Below the pieces are notes generated by a model. It made no database searches. It was not told the DNA's origin and saw nothing but the letters and a program-made list of their open reading frames with translations. Positions 1 to 7,549 of a stretch of 26,206 bases of DNA are shown here, piece after piece; within the stretch, counting starts at the first letter, position 1; the number at the start of each line of letters is the position of its first letter. This DNA is from JAQGMO01 sp050954505 (lineage in GTDB: Bacteria; Pseudomonadota; Gammaproteobacteria; Burkholderiales; Burkholderiaceae_D), in contig JBPBPY010000519.1 in assembly GCA_050954505.1 (NCBI GenBank), forward strand, positions 1 through 26,206, read 5' to 3'. Both the position numbers and the translations under genes were made by a program.

Positions 1-261
1 CGGCTGGACTACCTGGAAGCCGATCCCGCCAACAATGCCCGCTATGCAGTCAAGGTGCTGTTGAAATTCCTGCTGCTGGAGCGGCGCCGGATTGCATTGG
101 CCGAGGTGGCGCCGTTGCTGGAGTCGATCCCGCTGGCCATGGCCGCGGACCGCAATTTCCTGCATATGGGAAGCGCAGCGCTGGCGCATTGGGTCATCGC
201 CCAGTTGCAGCGCGCGGGAGCCGCCGCGATCGACGGCGCACTGCTGGTCAACCGCGACTGA
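1..261 (+). CDS. C-terminal fragment of unidentified protein
   Basis: The reading frame is open from the left edge of the window to a TGA at 259-261, giving 86 residues of a protein whose start lies outside. The fragment is rich in Leu, Ala and Arg and looks helical and soluble, with no obvious membrane segment. It ends in ALLVNRD. I do not recognise the family, and no catalytic motif can be seen. The gene points the same way as the flavoprotein gene that follows 86 bp later, but a TATAAT-like box lies between them, so they need not be cotranscribed. The call as coding rests on the open frame and its codon use only. Confidence 0.55.
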   Translation, partial: RLDYLEADPANNARYAVKVLLKFLLLERRRIALAEVAPLLESIPLAMAADRNFLHMGSAALAHWVIAQLQRAGAAAIDGALLVNRD

Positions 262-311
262 CCCTCGGCGCTCTTGCCGGCGATCTTTCGCATGGTCGTT
301 CTTTTCCAACC

Positions 312-317
312 TATAAT
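312..317 (+). promoter_or_regulatory. Possible sigma-70 -10 box
   Basis: An exact TATAAT lies 30 bp upstream of the ATG at 348. I could not find a convincing -35 hexamer at 16-18 bp spacing, so this is a weak promoter call based on the -10 element and its position alone. Confidence 0.35.
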
Positions 318-347
318 CAAAATCCGCTCACCTTCGCCGAGACCGCC

Positions 348-1313
348 ATGTCCTTGCCCTCCGTGCTGCAAAACCTGCGCTTGCCAGTCATCGCCGCGCC
401 GATGTTCATCGCCAGCGGCCCGGCTTTGGTGGCGGCCCAGTGCAAGGCCGGCATCGTCGGTTCCTTCCCGGCCCTCAATGCCCGCCCGGCAGCCATGCTG
501 GACCAGTGGCTCAGCGGCATGGAAACCGAACTGGCGGCATTCAAGCTGGCCAACCCTGCTGCGCCAGTCGGGCCGGTGGCTGTCAACCAGATCGTTCATC
601 AATCGAATGACCGGCTGGCGGAAGATGTGGAAACCTGCGTGCGCCATCGCGTGCCGATCATCATTTCCTCGCTGCGCGCGCCACCGAAGGAGATGATGGA
701 CGCCATTCACGGTTATGGCGGCATCGTGCTGCACGACGTGATTTCGATTCGCCATGCTCACAAGGCACTGGACGCCGGCGTCGACGGCTTGATCCTGGTT
801 GCTGCCGGCGCTGGTGGCCACGCGGGCGGGCTGTCGCCCTTTGCGCTGGTGGGCGAAGTGCGGCGTTTCTTCGACGGCCCGGTGGCGCTGTCCGGCGCCA
901 TCGGCAGTGGCGACGCCGTGCTGGCGGCGCAAGCCATGGGCGCCGATTTCGCCTACATCGGCTCGCGCTGGCTGGCTACCAGCGAGGCCAATGCCAGCAG
1001 CGCCTACCAGGAAGCGATTCTGGAATCGAGCGCTGCAGACATCATCTATACCAACTTGTTTACCGGCGTGCATGGCAATTACCTGCGCAAATCAATCGTT
1101 GCTGCCGGCCTCGATCCGGACAATCTGCCCAGCGCCGGCAAGAGCGACATGAATTTTGGTTCAGGCGGCACCTCGGTTGCCAAAGCCTGGCGTGACATCT
1201 GGGGCGCGGGCCAGGGCGTCGGCTTGATCGATGAAGTGGTTTCGGTGGAACAGGTGGTGGCCCGGCTGGCGCTGGAGTACGCTGCCGCCAAACGGCGAAT
1301 CGGCACAGCGTGA
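348..1313 (+). CDS. Nitronate monooxygenase / NAD(P)H-dependent flavin oxidoreductase (2-nitropropane dioxygenase family)
   Basis: A 321-residue TIM-barrel flavoprotein, the usual length for this family. The N-terminus has the family pattern LPVIAAPMFIASGPALVAA, which forms the first FMN-binding strand. AGAGGHAGG, with the His at about residue 158, is the family signature near the flavin phosphate. SGAIGSGDAVLAAQAMGADFAYIGSRW is the typical C-terminal phosphate-binding segment. Members oxidise alkyl nitronates or act as enoyl-reductase-like FMN enzymes in the cytoplasm, and the true substrate cannot be read from the sequence. The open frame continues upstream to 189, but the ATG at 348 matches the family's N-terminus and follows the possible -10 box. 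No pathway partner is adjacent. Confidence 0.88.
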   Translation: MSLPSVLQNLRLPVIAAPMFIASGPALVAAQCKAGIVGSFPALNARPAAMLDQWLSGMETELAAFKLANPAAPVGPVAVNQIVHQSNDRLAEDVETCVRHRVPIIISSLRAPPKEMMDAIHGYGGIVLHDVISIRHAHKALDAGVDGLILVAAGAGGHAGGLSPFALVGEVRRFFDGPVALSGAIGSGDAVLAAQAMGADFAYIGSRWLATSEANASSAYQEAILESSAADIIYTNLFTGVHGNYLRKSIVAAGLDPDNLPSAGKSDMNFGSGGTSVAKAWRDIWGAGQGVGLIDEVVSVEQVVARLALEYAAAKRRIGTA

Positions 1314-1535
1314 GCGCTGGTCTGGTGCCTGGTAGCCATTACAAGCCTGGGTCTGCCTGCCTGTAATTTTTACCGGTCGTGGTGCGGCGTTCGTCGTCCG
1401 CGTGCCGGTTGCAGGTGCGCGGTTTGCCGGCCAAACGACGGCGAGAGGGCTGCCTGGCGCCTGCGCCTTGCCTGTCGTTGCCATGAAGCGGATTTTCAGA
1501 GGACATGGCACGGGCATTGCTCCTGTTAACGATCT

Positions 1536-1561
1536 GGCAACTCAGTGGCCACTTGGTTGCC
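1536..1561. repeat. 26-bp imperfect dyad (operator-like or RNA hairpin)
   Basis: GGCAAC at 1536-1541 is the inverse complement of GTTGCC at 1556-1561. The centre, AGTGGCCACT at 1544-1553, is itself a perfect palindrome. Only two positions on each side break the symmetry. The element lies 46 bp upstream of the start codon at 1608, so it could be a protein-binding operator or a 5'-leader hairpin. Confidence 0.55.
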
Positions 1562-1587
1562 ACTCAGTGCAACTCAGTGACAACTCA
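1538..1587. repeat. CAACTCAGTG decamer repeats
   Basis: CAACTCAGTG occurs at 1538-1547 and 1570-1579, with the one-mismatch copy CCACTCAGTG at 1560-1569 and a partial CAACTCA at 1581-1587. The last three start 10-11 bp apart, one helical turn. This suggests stacked binding sites on one DNA face, or simple local duplication. The cluster ends 10 bp before the ribosome-binding site of the next gene. Confidence 0.5.
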
Positions 1588-1607
1588 ACAGCGTAATGGA
1601 GAATTCA

Positions 1608-1874
1608 ATGAAATCCGATGGCACCCCGCAGCAAGTCAGTACCAACCGTCCCGCCAACGACAAGTCAGGCGTACGTCTGCCGCATGAGCGTGACGAATCC
1701 GATGATAGCCAGCAAAGCGGTCCGCGCGAGGACATGAAACAAGCGCATGCCGACATCGCCAGCGGGCAAGTCGATACCGATCTGCATGGCCACCGCGGTG
1801 TGGAAGCCGTTGAAAACGGCAGCAGCGCAGGCTCGAACGCCAGCAGCGGCGCGTCCAAGGCGCCACCAGCCTGA
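1608..1874 (+). CDS. Small hydrophilic conserved-type protein (88 aa), function unknown
   Basis: The ATG at 1608 is preceded at good spacing by GGAG (1598-1601), which decides this start over the in-frame ATG at 1596. The product is very hydrophilic and lacks Cys and any membrane segment. A charged core, RLPHERDESDDSQQSGPRE, is followed by MKQAHADIASGQVDTDLHG, and the last 20 residues are Ser/Ala/Gly-rich. Small proteins with this 'LPHERDE...GxxDTD' pattern recur as hypotheticals in Oxalobacteraceae and relatives; that is from memory, and no function is known to me. The composition suggests an intrinsically disordered, possibly stress-related protein. The repeats directly upstream hint at dedicated regulation. 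Confidence 0.7.
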   Translation: MKSDGTPQQVSTNRPANDKSGVRLPHERDESDDSQQSGPREDMKQAHADIASGQVDTDLHGHRGVEAVENGSSAGSNASSGASKAPPA

Positions 1875-2247
1875 AGGAAAGTGGCGCTGGACAGCCGTGC
1901 AAGACACGCTGCCATGCACGCGCGCAAAAAGGCAAATGCACAGGGCAACGGTGCCATACAAGTGCGCAAGATCCGGGCACAGGCCAGGGCGCGACGCACT
2001 GCCTGACACGCGGCACCTTGCTTCGAACGCCTTGCCTGGTCATGCGGCACCTTGGCTCGAACACCCTGCATGGTCATGCATCAACCTATTGCTGAATTCC
2101 TAAGTTAATTGGCGAACAGACATTTCCTCCTGAAACGCGCATGCTTGTTTCATCGGCTTGAACGATCTTGCCGGCTTTTTCGGCACGCTGCCTGAAACAA
2201 CGCTGCAAGCAGATCTTCCCGCCATGCCTTGCGAGGGCGTGGATTCT
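1875..2247. other. Non-coding region ahead of the trehalose operon
   Basis: No convincing gene is present; the frames that stay open here look like random high-GC frames. The stretch holds the 34-bp tandem duplication at 2011-2078 and a short inverted repeat (TGAAAC at 2131-2136 with GTTTCA at 2147-2152). It ends in the hairpin system at 2232-2275. It could be the long 3' tail of the small gene, a small RNA, or the 5' leader of the trehalose operon. Confidence 0.5.
2011..2078. repeat. 34-bp tandem duplication, two copies
   Basis: Copy 1 is 2011-2044 and copy 2 is 2045-2078, directly abutting. Both begin CGGCACCTTG and end TGGTCATG. Aligning them by eye gives 29 of 34 identical bases. The unit length is not a multiple of three, and no gene is recognised across it. 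Confidence 0.75.
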
Positions 2248-2254
2248 GCCCTCG
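2232..2254 (+). promoter_or_regulatory. Alternative (antiterminator-like) hairpin
   Basis: CGAGGGC at 2232-2238 is complementary to GCCCTCG at 2248-2254, which is the 5' arm of the downstream terminator. The two helices are mutually exclusive, which is the geometry of an attenuator. The 9-nt loop makes this helix weaker than the terminator helix. Confidence 0.4.
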
Positions 2255-2275
2255 AGCAATCGAGGGCATTTTTTT
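2248..2275 (+). terminator. Strong intrinsic terminator upstream of the trehalose operon
   Basis: GCCCTCGA (2248-2255) and TCGAGGGC (2260-2267) form a perfect 8-bp stem with a GCAA loop, followed by A and seven T residues. It lies 70 bp before the otsA start, so it either ends an upstream transcript or small RNA, or attenuates the trehalose operon. Confidence 0.85.
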
Positions 2276-2345
2276 CCTGCTCTGGTACCCTGTTGAATTC
2301 TGTTTCATCGCCGACTCATGCCGCCGGCAAGGATCACACACGCTT

Positions 2346-4595
2346 ATGGGCTTGCAATCGTTTCGTCTCTCACTTCGTTTCATCACACCCCTGGCACTGG
2401 CACTGGGCCTGTTCGCCTATGCCGTTGTGCCATTGGTCGACACCATGACCACGCGCTGGTTCGTGCGCGACCTCGACGGCCGCTCGCAGATGCTGGCCTC
2501 CGCGCTGCAGGAACCGCTGCTCGAATATGTGCCGCAAAAGGCGCAGCGCAAGATCAACCAGCTGTTCGACCGTTCGGTGCAGGATGGGCGCCTGTTTGCG
2601 CTGGCCTTTTGCGACCCCGGCGGCAAGCTGCTGTATCACACCACCACCTATCCCGCCACGCTGGGCTGCCGCGCACCGCAGGCGCCCAATGACCTCAACC
2701 AGAGCCTGGTCGACCTGGCAGGCGGCACCGTCCATGTGACCGCCAGCTCGCTCAAGGAAGGCGCCGATGTGCTGGGCACGCTGATCCTGGTTCATGACAT
2801 GCGCTACATCGAGCGGCGCAGCAGCGATGCCAAGAATTATGTCATTGCCCTGTTTGCCTTGATGGCCGTGGTGGTTTCACTGATCACGGTGTTTGTTGCC
2901 CATGTCAGCTGGCGCGGCTGGATCACGGCCGTCAAGGGCATCTTGCGGCGCGAGGAAGACAAGCCATCGGATACCGGTGCGCCGCCGGAATTCAAGCCGC
3001 TGGTGGGCGATTTGCGCGCGCTGCTGCATGAATACAATGTCGAGCGCGGTGGCCAGGAACTGGCAGCCCAGGGCTGGACGCCGGAAAAACTGCGCCTGCT
3101 GCTGCATGATGAATTGGCAGGCGATGAAATCATTGTGGTCTCGAACCGCGAGCCGTATATCCACAGCCGCACGCCCGAAGGCGTGGAGGTGCGCCGCCCC
3201 GCCAGTGGCCTGGTCACCGCCGTCGAACCCGTCATGCGCGCCTGCTCGGGCACCTGGATTGCGCACGGCAGCGGCTCGGCCGATCGTGAAACCGTGGACC
3301 GCGAAGACCGTGTGCGGGTGCCGCCGAAAAACCCGGCCTACACATTGCGCCGGGTCTGGCTGTCGAAGGAAGAAGAGAAGGGCTACTACTACGGTTTCTC
3401 CAACGAAGGGCTGTGGCCGCTATGCCATAATGCCCATGTGCGTCCAGTCTTTCGCACCACCGATTGGGAACAGTATGTCGAGGTCAACCAGCGCTTTGCC
3501 GACGCCGTCATCAGCGAGGCCCGTACCGACGACCCGGTGGTGCTGGTGCAGGATTACCACTTTGCGCTGCTGCCGCGCATGGTGCGGGAAAAACTTCCGA
3601 AGGCAACCATCATCATGTTCTGGCACATTCCCTGGCCGAACCCGGAATCGTTCGGTATTTGCCCATGGCGCGAAGAAATCCTCGAGGGATTGCTGGGCAA
3701 TACGCTGCTTGGTTTCCACACCCCGCTGCACTGCAAGAACTTCCTTGAGACCGTGGACCGCTATCTGGAAACCCGCATTGAGCATGAAGCCTCGACGATT
3801 TCCTACGGCGGCGAGCTGACCCAGGTCGAGCCGTATCCGATCTCGATCGCCTGGCCCGACCCGTCCGAGCAGACCGACATTGCCCAGTGCCGCCTCGATG
3901 TGCGCGCCGAACACGGCCTGCCGGAAAACCAGCTGATCGGCATAGGCGTGGACCGGCTCGATTACACCAAGGGCATCATGGAGCGCTTGCAGGCAGTTGA
4001 GCGCATGTTCGAGCTGCATCCCTCCATGATCGGCAAGTTCACCATGGTGCAGATTGCCGCCCCGAGCCGCTCCTCTCTCGACGAATACATGAGCCTGGAA
4101 GTGCGGGTGCGGGCACTGGCCGAACACATCAATGAAAAATATTCCAATGGCAGCTACAAGCCGATTTTGCTGAAGGTCGAACATGTCGAGTCTGACCAGG
4201 TGATGCGCTTTTTCCGTGCGTCCGACGTCTGCATCGTTACCAGCCTGCACGACGGCATGAACCTGGTGGCCAAGGAATTCATCGCCGCGCGCGACGACGA
4301 GCGCGGCGTGCTGATCCTGTCGCAGTTCACCGGCGCGGCGCGCGAACTGGTGGAGGCGCTGATCATCAATCCTTACCATATCGAGCAGGGCGCCGATGCC
4401 TTGTTCCGCGCCTTGACCATGCCGGAAGTCGAGCAGCGCGAACGCATGCGCAGCATGCGCGCGCTGGTCAAGGACTTCAACGTCTACCGCTGGGCCGGGC
4501 GCATGCTGCTCGACGCCGCGCGCCTGCGCCGGCGCGAACGCATCAGCGCCAAGATCCACTCGCACAGCCGGCGTACCTTGCGGCGGGTGGTCTAG
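2346..4595 (+). CDS. otsA: Membrane-anchored trehalose-6-phosphate synthase (GT20) with N-terminal sensor-like region
   Basis: The start is the ATG at 2346, with AAGGA at 2329-2333; the product is 749 residues against about 470 for plain OtsA. Residues 8-30 and about 165-190 are hydrophobic and bracket a roughly 130-residue, probably periplasmic domain. A HAMP-like linker (PEFKPLVGDLRALLHEYN) follows. The GT20 domain starts near residue 262 with VVSNREPY. It keeps QDYH (402), the WHIPWP histidine, DRLDYTKG (536, Arg and Lys for the sugar-nucleotide phosphates) and HDGMNLVAKE (635). The expected reaction is UDP-glucose plus glucose-6-phosphate to trehalose-6-phosphate on the cytoplasmic face. 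The stop codon is directly followed by the otsB ATG. The first motif reads NREPY rather than the usual NR-x-P loop, so an alternative acceptor is possible but less likely given otsB next door. Confidence 0.92.
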   Translation: MGLQSFRLSLRFITPLALALGLFAYAVVPLVDTMTTRWFVRDLDGRSQMLASALQEPLLEYVPQKAQRKINQLFDRSVQDGRLFALAFCDPGGKLLYHTTTYPATLGCRAPQAPNDLNQSLVDLAGGTVHVTASSLKEGADVLGTLILVHDMRYIERRSSDAKNYVIALFALMAVVVSLITVFVAHVSWRGWITAVKGILRREEDKPSDTGAPPEFKPLVGDLRALLHEYNVERGGQELAAQGWTPEKLRLLLHDELAGDEIIVVSNREPYIHSRTPEGVEVRRPASGLVTAVEPVMRACSGTWIAHGSGSADRETVDREDRVRVPPKNPAYTLRRVWLSKEEEKGYYYGFSNEGLWPLCHNAHVRPVFRTTDWEQYVEVNQRFADAVISEARTDDPVVLVQDYHFALLPRMVREKLPKATIIMFWHIPWPNPESFGICPWREEILEGLLGNTLLGFHTPLHCKNFLETVDRYLETRIEHEASTISYGGELTQVEPYPISIAWPDPSEQTDIAQCRLDVRAEHGLPENQLIGIGVDRLDYTKGIMERLQAVERMFELHPSMIGKFTMVQIAAPSRSSLDEYMSLEVRVRALAEHINEKYSNGSYKPILLKVEHVESDQVMRFFRASDVCIVTSLHDGMNLVAKEFIAARDDERGVLILSQFTGAARELVEALIINPYHIEQGADALFRALTMPEVEQRERMRSMRALVKDFNVYRWAGRMLLDAARLRRRERISAKIHSHSRRTLRRVV

Positions 4596-5585
4596 ATGCT
4601 GCCGCTCTCTTCCCTCACTGGTGTGCAGCGGCTGCAAGCCGTCATGCAGCCCGGCGTGCTGTGCGTCTTCGATTTCGACGGCACGCTGGCGCCCATCGTC
4701 AGCCAGCCCGACGCCGCAGGTTTGCCGGAACTGGTGCGCCAGCATTTGCAGCGCTTGCAGCGCTTTGCGCCGGTTGCCATCCTCACCGGGCGCTCGCTGG
4801 CCGATATCCGCCAACGTGCGGGATTTAACGCCGACTACCTGATCGGCAACCACGGCATGGAAGGTTTGCCCGGCTGGGAAAACCGCGCGCGGGAATTCGA
4901 AGCGGTGTGCCGCGACTGGCACGCCCAGATCGGCAGCGTGATGAGCGACCCGCTGCGCTTCGAGCCCGGGCTGCAGCTGGAAGACAAACGGTTTTCCCTG
5001 TCGATGCATTACCGCCATGTGCACAATACCCAGCTGGCACAAACCCGTCTGCTGGAATTGTTCGACACGCTGGTGCCGCCGGCACGCATCATTGGCGGCA
5101 AATTTGTCTACAACCTGCTGCCGCGCGGCGCCGTCGACAAGGGCTGGGCGCTGCAGGAACTCATGCGCCTCTCCGGTGCGGCCAGCGTGGTATATGTGGG
5201 CGACGATGTCACCGATGAAGATGTGTTTCGCCTGACCCGCCCCGACCTGCTGACAATCCGGGTTGGCCACGCCGATACCAGCGCGGCGCAATTTTTTGTC
5301 GACAGCTACGACGACATCACCGGCCTGCTCGACATGCTCATCGCACCACTGGCTGACGCACAGGCTGCCGGTGCTGGAGCGGCGCCGCGCAGCCAGCGGC
5401 CTTCCCTGGCGGGCACCATCCATGCTGCTGCCGGTGCAGGCAATGGCATCGATACCACCACTGACAACAACGACAACGGCAATGACGGCGGTCTGCAGAA
5501 CATGGGCACATCGAGAGCCGACAGCCATGCCGGGCCAGCCAGCACATTGCAGAACGTTCCAACTGAAACACTAAAAGAAGGTTGA
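4596..5585 (+). CDS. otsB: Trehalose-6-phosphate phosphatase with long low-complexity tail
   Basis: A 329-residue HAD-superfamily phosphatase. Motif I is DFDGTLAP (catalytic Asp26 and Asp28), motif II is the ILTGRS segment, and the C-terminal metal-binding motif is GDDVTDED (202-209). GNHGMEG and the KG of DKGWAL are the expected trehalose-phosphatase cap and core landmarks. It removes phosphate from trehalose-6-phosphate to release trehalose. The ATG follows the otsA TAG with no gap, so translation is probably coupled. After about residue 250, where the family normally ends, come some 75 residues rich in Ala, Gly, Asn, Asp and Thr with no recognisable fold. The tail is open in frame and ends four bases before the next start, so it appears to be real coding sequence. 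Confidence 0.93.
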   Translation: MLPLSSLTGVQRLQAVMQPGVLCVFDFDGTLAPIVSQPDAAGLPELVRQHLQRLQRFAPVAILTGRSLADIRQRAGFNADYLIGNHGMEGLPGWENRAREFEAVCRDWHAQIGSVMSDPLRFEPGLQLEDKRFSLSMHYRHVHNTQLAQTRLLELFDTLVPPARIIGGKFVYNLLPRGAVDKGWALQELMRLSGAASVVYVGDDVTDEDVFRLTRPDLLTIRVGHADTSAAQFFVDSYDDITGLLDMLIAPLADAQAAGAGAAPRSQRPSLAGTIHAAAGAGNGIDTTTDNNDNGNDGGLQNMGTSRADSHAGPASTLQNVPTETLKEG

Positions 5586-5589
5586 TCGC

Positions 5590-7536
5590 ATGACATCACT
5601 CAACACGACAGAGACAGTCCCGGCCGCGGCAGTGGCAGGACCATCTTCCAGCACCAATGCATCAGCCGCTCGGCCGGCCAATCCAGCCACGCCGGTGACG
5701 GCGCCTGCACTGGGCAACATCGCCAGCATCGGCAAGCCCGGCAAGCTGCACAACACGCTCGACCTGGGCTTGATCGGCAATTCGCGCACCAGTGCACTGG
5801 TGGACAAGAATGCCGCCATCGTCTGGTGGTGCTATCCCGCCTTCGACAGCGACCCGCTGTGCTGCGCCCTGCTCGAGCCGCAGGGCGAGGCCGAAGGCGC
5901 CGGCGTGATCGACATCCAGTTCGAAGGCGCCAGGCTGGTCGAGCAAGCCTACGAGCGCAATTCGGCGGTGCTGGTCAGCCGTTTTGCCGACGACAGCGGC
6001 AACGCCATCGAAGTAACCGATTTTGCCCCGCGCTTCTATCTGCATGGACGGATGTTTTCACCCTCGATGCTGGTACGTATCATCCGCCGCACCGCCGGAC
6101 GTCCACGGATTGCCTTGCGCGTGCGTCCGGCTATGGAGTACGGCAAAAAACGCGCCGAGACCCGCAGCGGCGCCCACCACATCACCTACGTCGGTCCGGA
6201 CGATTCGATGCGCCTGACCACCGACGCGGCCGTTGCCGCCATCACCCATGAAAAACCGTTCTTCCTGCAGGACTCGGTGACGCTGCTCATGGGGCCGGAC
6301 GAAACCGTGGCCGGCTCGCCGCGCGAAGTCGGCCGCTCCTTCCTCGAGCAGACCGTGCAATACTGGCACCGCTGGGTGCGCAACCTGGCCATTCCATTCG
6401 AATGGCAGGATGTGGTGATCCGCGCGGCCATCACGCTCAAGCTCAATGCCTTCGACGACTCCGGCGCCATCATTGCCGCGGTCACCACCTCGATTCCCGA
6501 AGCGCAAAACAGCGGGCGCAACTGGGACTACCGCTACTGCTGGCTGCGCGATGCCTACTTTGTCGTCAATGCCCTGAACCGCCTGGGCGCCACCGACACC
6601 ATGGAGCGCTATCTCGACTACATCCTCAACATCATTGCCGACACGCGCGACGCGCCGCTGCAGCCGTGCTACGGCATTCGCCGCGAAGATGCGCTGATCG
6701 AGGAAAGCATGCCGCACCTGGCCGGTTACCGCGGCATGGGTCCGGTCCGTCTGGGGAACTCGGCCTATTACCAGATCCAGAACGACGTGTTCGGCTCCGC
6801 CGTGCTGGCTGCCACCCATGCCTTCTTCGATCATCGCCTCGAGCGTCCCGCCGGCCGGCAAATGTTCCATGATCTCGAGCGCCTCGGTGAGGAGGCAGTG
6901 TTGAACTACAACACGCCCGATGCCGGCATCTGGGAGCTGCGCGGCCAGAAGCGCGTGCACACGTTCTCCAGCCTGATGTGCTGGGCCGCCTGCGACCGCC
7001 TGGCATCGATTGCCACCCAGATCAAGCTGCCCGAGCGCGCGGTGTACTGGACCGAGCAGGCCGCCATGATTCACCAGGCAATCTGCGCCCAGGCCTGGAA
7101 TGAAACGCTGGGCAGCTTTGTCTCCACCTTTGGTGGCGACCGGCTCGACGCCAGCCTGCTGCTGATGGCCGAATTCCAGTTCCTCGACCCCAAGGATGCC
7201 CGCTTTGTCGGCACCGTGCGGGCAGTGGAAAAATATTTGAAGCGCGGCGACTTCCTGCTGCGTTACGATGAAGAAGATGATTTCGGTTTGCCCGAAACCG
7301 CCTTTCTGGTCTGCACCCAATGGTGGATCCTGGCGCTGGCGCAAATGGGCGAGACCGAACGCGCGCGCGAACTGTTTGAAATGGTGCTCTCCAAGCGCAA
7401 CCACCTTGGCCTGCTGTCCGAGGATGTGGCGCCCGACACCGGCGAGCTGTGGGGTAATTTCCCGCAGACCTACAGCATGGTCGGCCTGATCCAGTGCGCC
7501 GCGCGCCTTTCCATCCCATGGGATGACGCATACTGA
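5590..7536 (+). CDS. Glycoside hydrolase family 15 protein (trehalase/glucoamylase-like)
   Basis: 648 residues; the start has GAAGG at 5577-5581 overlapping the otsB stop. Residues 1-55 are Ala/Pro/Ser-rich and probably disordered. The 'trehalase-like' N-terminal domain begins at LDLGLIGNSRTSALVD. The (alpha/alpha)6 barrel carries WDYRYCWLRDAY (from residue 312). Acidic candidates for the general acid are E371/E372 ahead of HLAGYRG, and the candidate base is E611 in SEDVAPDTGELWGNFPQ. There is no signal peptide, so it should act in the cytoplasm. GH15 members cleave alpha-glucosides from the non-reducing end, and mycobacterial relatives are true trehalases. The operon context favours trehalose or a related storage glucan as substrate. 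Substrate identity is inferred. Confidence 0.88.
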   Translation: MTSLNTTETVPAAAVAGPSSSTNASAARPANPATPVTAPALGNIASIGKPGKLHNTLDLGLIGNSRTSALVDKNAAIVWWCYPAFDSDPLCCALLEPQGEAEGAGVIDIQFEGARLVEQAYERNSAVLVSRFADDSGNAIEVTDFAPRFYLHGRMFSPSMLVRIIRRTAGRPRIALRVRPAMEYGKKRAETRSGAHHITYVGPDDSMRLTTDAAVAAITHEKPFFLQDSVTLLMGPDETVAGSPREVGRSFLEQTVQYWHRWVRNLAIPFEWQDVVIRAAITLKLNAFDDSGAIIAAVTTSIPEAQNSGRNWDYRYCWLRDAYFVVNALNRLGATDTMERYLDYILNIIADTRDAPLQPCYGIRREDALIEESMPHLAGYRGMGPVRLGNSAYYQIQNDVFGSAVLAATHAFFDHRLERPAGRQMFHDLERLGEEAVLNYNTPDAGIWELRGQKRVHTFSSLMCWAACDRLASIATQIKLPERAVYWTEQAAMIHQAICAQAWNETLGSFVSTFGGDRLDASLLLMAEFQFLDPKDARFVGTVRAVEKYLKRGDFLLRYDEEDDFGLPETAFLVCTQWWILALAQMGETERARELFEMVLSKRNHLGLLSEDVAPDTGELWGNFPQTYSMVGLIQCAARLSIPWDDAY

Positions 7537-7549
7537 TGAAAGAGACAAC

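Noticed and set aside
1505..1687. 60-codon frame with a hydrophobic start (MARALLLLTIWQL)
   Set aside because: The AGAGGA is only one base from the ATG, and the frame runs into the better-supported gene at 1608.
3420..5528. 702-codon open frame on the minus strand across otsA/otsB
   Set aside because: Antisense shadow in GC-rich DNA; low-complexity His/Gln/Ala/Arg composition with no domain, while the plus strand has clear catalytic motifs.
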